Shown: one piece after another, positions 45,021 to 45,412 of the stretch
Layout of the letters: the number at the start of each line of letters is the position of its first letter
Position numbering within the stretch: position 1 is the first letter of the stretch
Origin: Clostridium sp.
Lineage (GTDB): Bacteria; Bacillota; Clostridia; Clostridiales; Clostridiaceae
DNA: 45,412 bases
Direction: 5' to 3'
Assembly: GCA_028692255.1 (NCBI GenBank)
Contig: JAQUXS010000012.1
Coordinates: 1-45,412 of the forward strand
The notes under the pieces: model-generated
Database searches by the model: none
What the model saw: the letters and a program-made list of their open reading frames with translations, nothing else
Told to the model about the DNA's origin: nothing
Position numbers and translations under genes: made by a program

Positions 45021-45412
45021 TTATTTGATATTGTTATATTTTATTCCAATTTTTTCGCCCATAGATATTTTTGTTTCATAGCCTAAATTTGATTGAGTGA
45101 GAATATCTGTATCTATTTTTATAGTGTTACTTTTAAAGAAAAGAACTATTGTTGAACCACCAAATTTAAAGTAACCTTTTTCATCACCCTTATATACCTT
45201 TTTATTAACGGCATAGGTTTGTATTATAGAGCCAACACAAGTGGCACCAACTTCAACGTACAATACATCTGAAAAATTCTCCGAAAGGAAGACACTCCAT
45301 TCACGTTTGTTTTCACAGAAAAGATTATTTATTTTTTTTAGTGCAATGGGGTTTACAGAATAATAGCTGCCCTTTATTTTAGTAGTAGGGCCGCAGGTTC
45401 CATTGTCTAAAA
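45021..45412 (-). CDS. psd: Phosphatidylserine decarboxylase, partial (C-terminal part)
   Basis: The frame is open to the window edge, so only the last ~129 residues are present. Motifs are [26 protein letters not shown] and the self-cleavage site in [13 protein letters not shown], where cleavage before Ser makes the pyruvoyl group. Psd converts phosphatidylserine to phosphatidylethanolamine at the membrane. The TTG at 45261 is internal, not a start, because upstream codons continue the family sequence. hydA lies ~107 bases downstream on the same strand with its own -10 box. Confidence 0.9.
   Translation of the reverse strand, partial: LDNGTCGPTTKIKGSYYSVNPIALKKINNLFCENKREWSVFLSENFSDVLYVEVGATCVGSIIQTYAVNKKVYKGDEKGYFKFGGSTIVLFFKSNTIKIDTDILTQSNLGYETKISMGEKIGIKYNNIK

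Overview
The window reads as chromosome of a low-GC Clostridium (sensu stricto). AT-rich codon use, strong AGGAGG-type ribosome binding sites, a T-box leader, class III fructose-1,6-bisphosphatase and an iron-sulfur L-serine dehydratase all fit. The hydrogenase HydA reads closely like the Clostridium acetobutylicum enzyme, so a near relative of that species is the best guess (inference). It opens at the 3' end of an rRNA operon. No phage, transposon, insertion sequence or CRISPR array was seen.

Region 1 (1-5 kb): 5S rRNA, a CAU tRNA and tRNA-Ala, a terminator, mgtC on the minus strand, then an HD-domain gene, the niacin repressor gene niaR and a large UPF0182 membrane protein. Region 2 (5-13 kb): a degenerate-looking FAD protein with an intact C-terminal iron-sulfur motif and a shortened DUF1667 partner. 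A serine T-box operon follows (class V aminotransferase, serA, DUF1015), then an MFS transporter and serS. Two genes here (5054 and serS) have a perfect hairpin between a strong Shine-Dalgarno sequence and a distant start codon.

Region 3 (13-20.2 kb): a GntR/DUF5808 pair under a palindromic operator, a MacB-like ABC exporter operon, two tRNA-Ser genes, two small paralogous DUF11 proteins behind a sigma-K-like promoter, and tRNA-Arg. Region 4 (20.2-30.9 kb) is accessory: an XRE regulator, a TetR regulator with two alpha/beta hydrolases, an ECF sigma/DUF4179 anti-sigma pair, a methyltransferase, a GyrI-like protein, an SdpI-like protein, a zinc-ribbon protein, a second HD protein, a lipoprotein with two short repeats and an amino-acid permease.

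Region 5 (31-45.4 kb): sdaAB-sdaAA (serine to pyruvate), fbp, then an eight-gene block made of two paralogous ABC exporters (ATPase plus two permeases each) around a NarL-type two-component system, arranged like a doubled Bacillus LnrJK/LnrLMN lipopeptide/polyene resistance module. hydA follows with a one-base frameshift, and the window ends inside psd. Two themes stand out: serine metabolism and decoding (T-box, serC-like, serA, DUF1015, serS, two tRNA-Ser, sdaAB/sdaAA), and membrane-stress or drug-efflux systems under local regulators.
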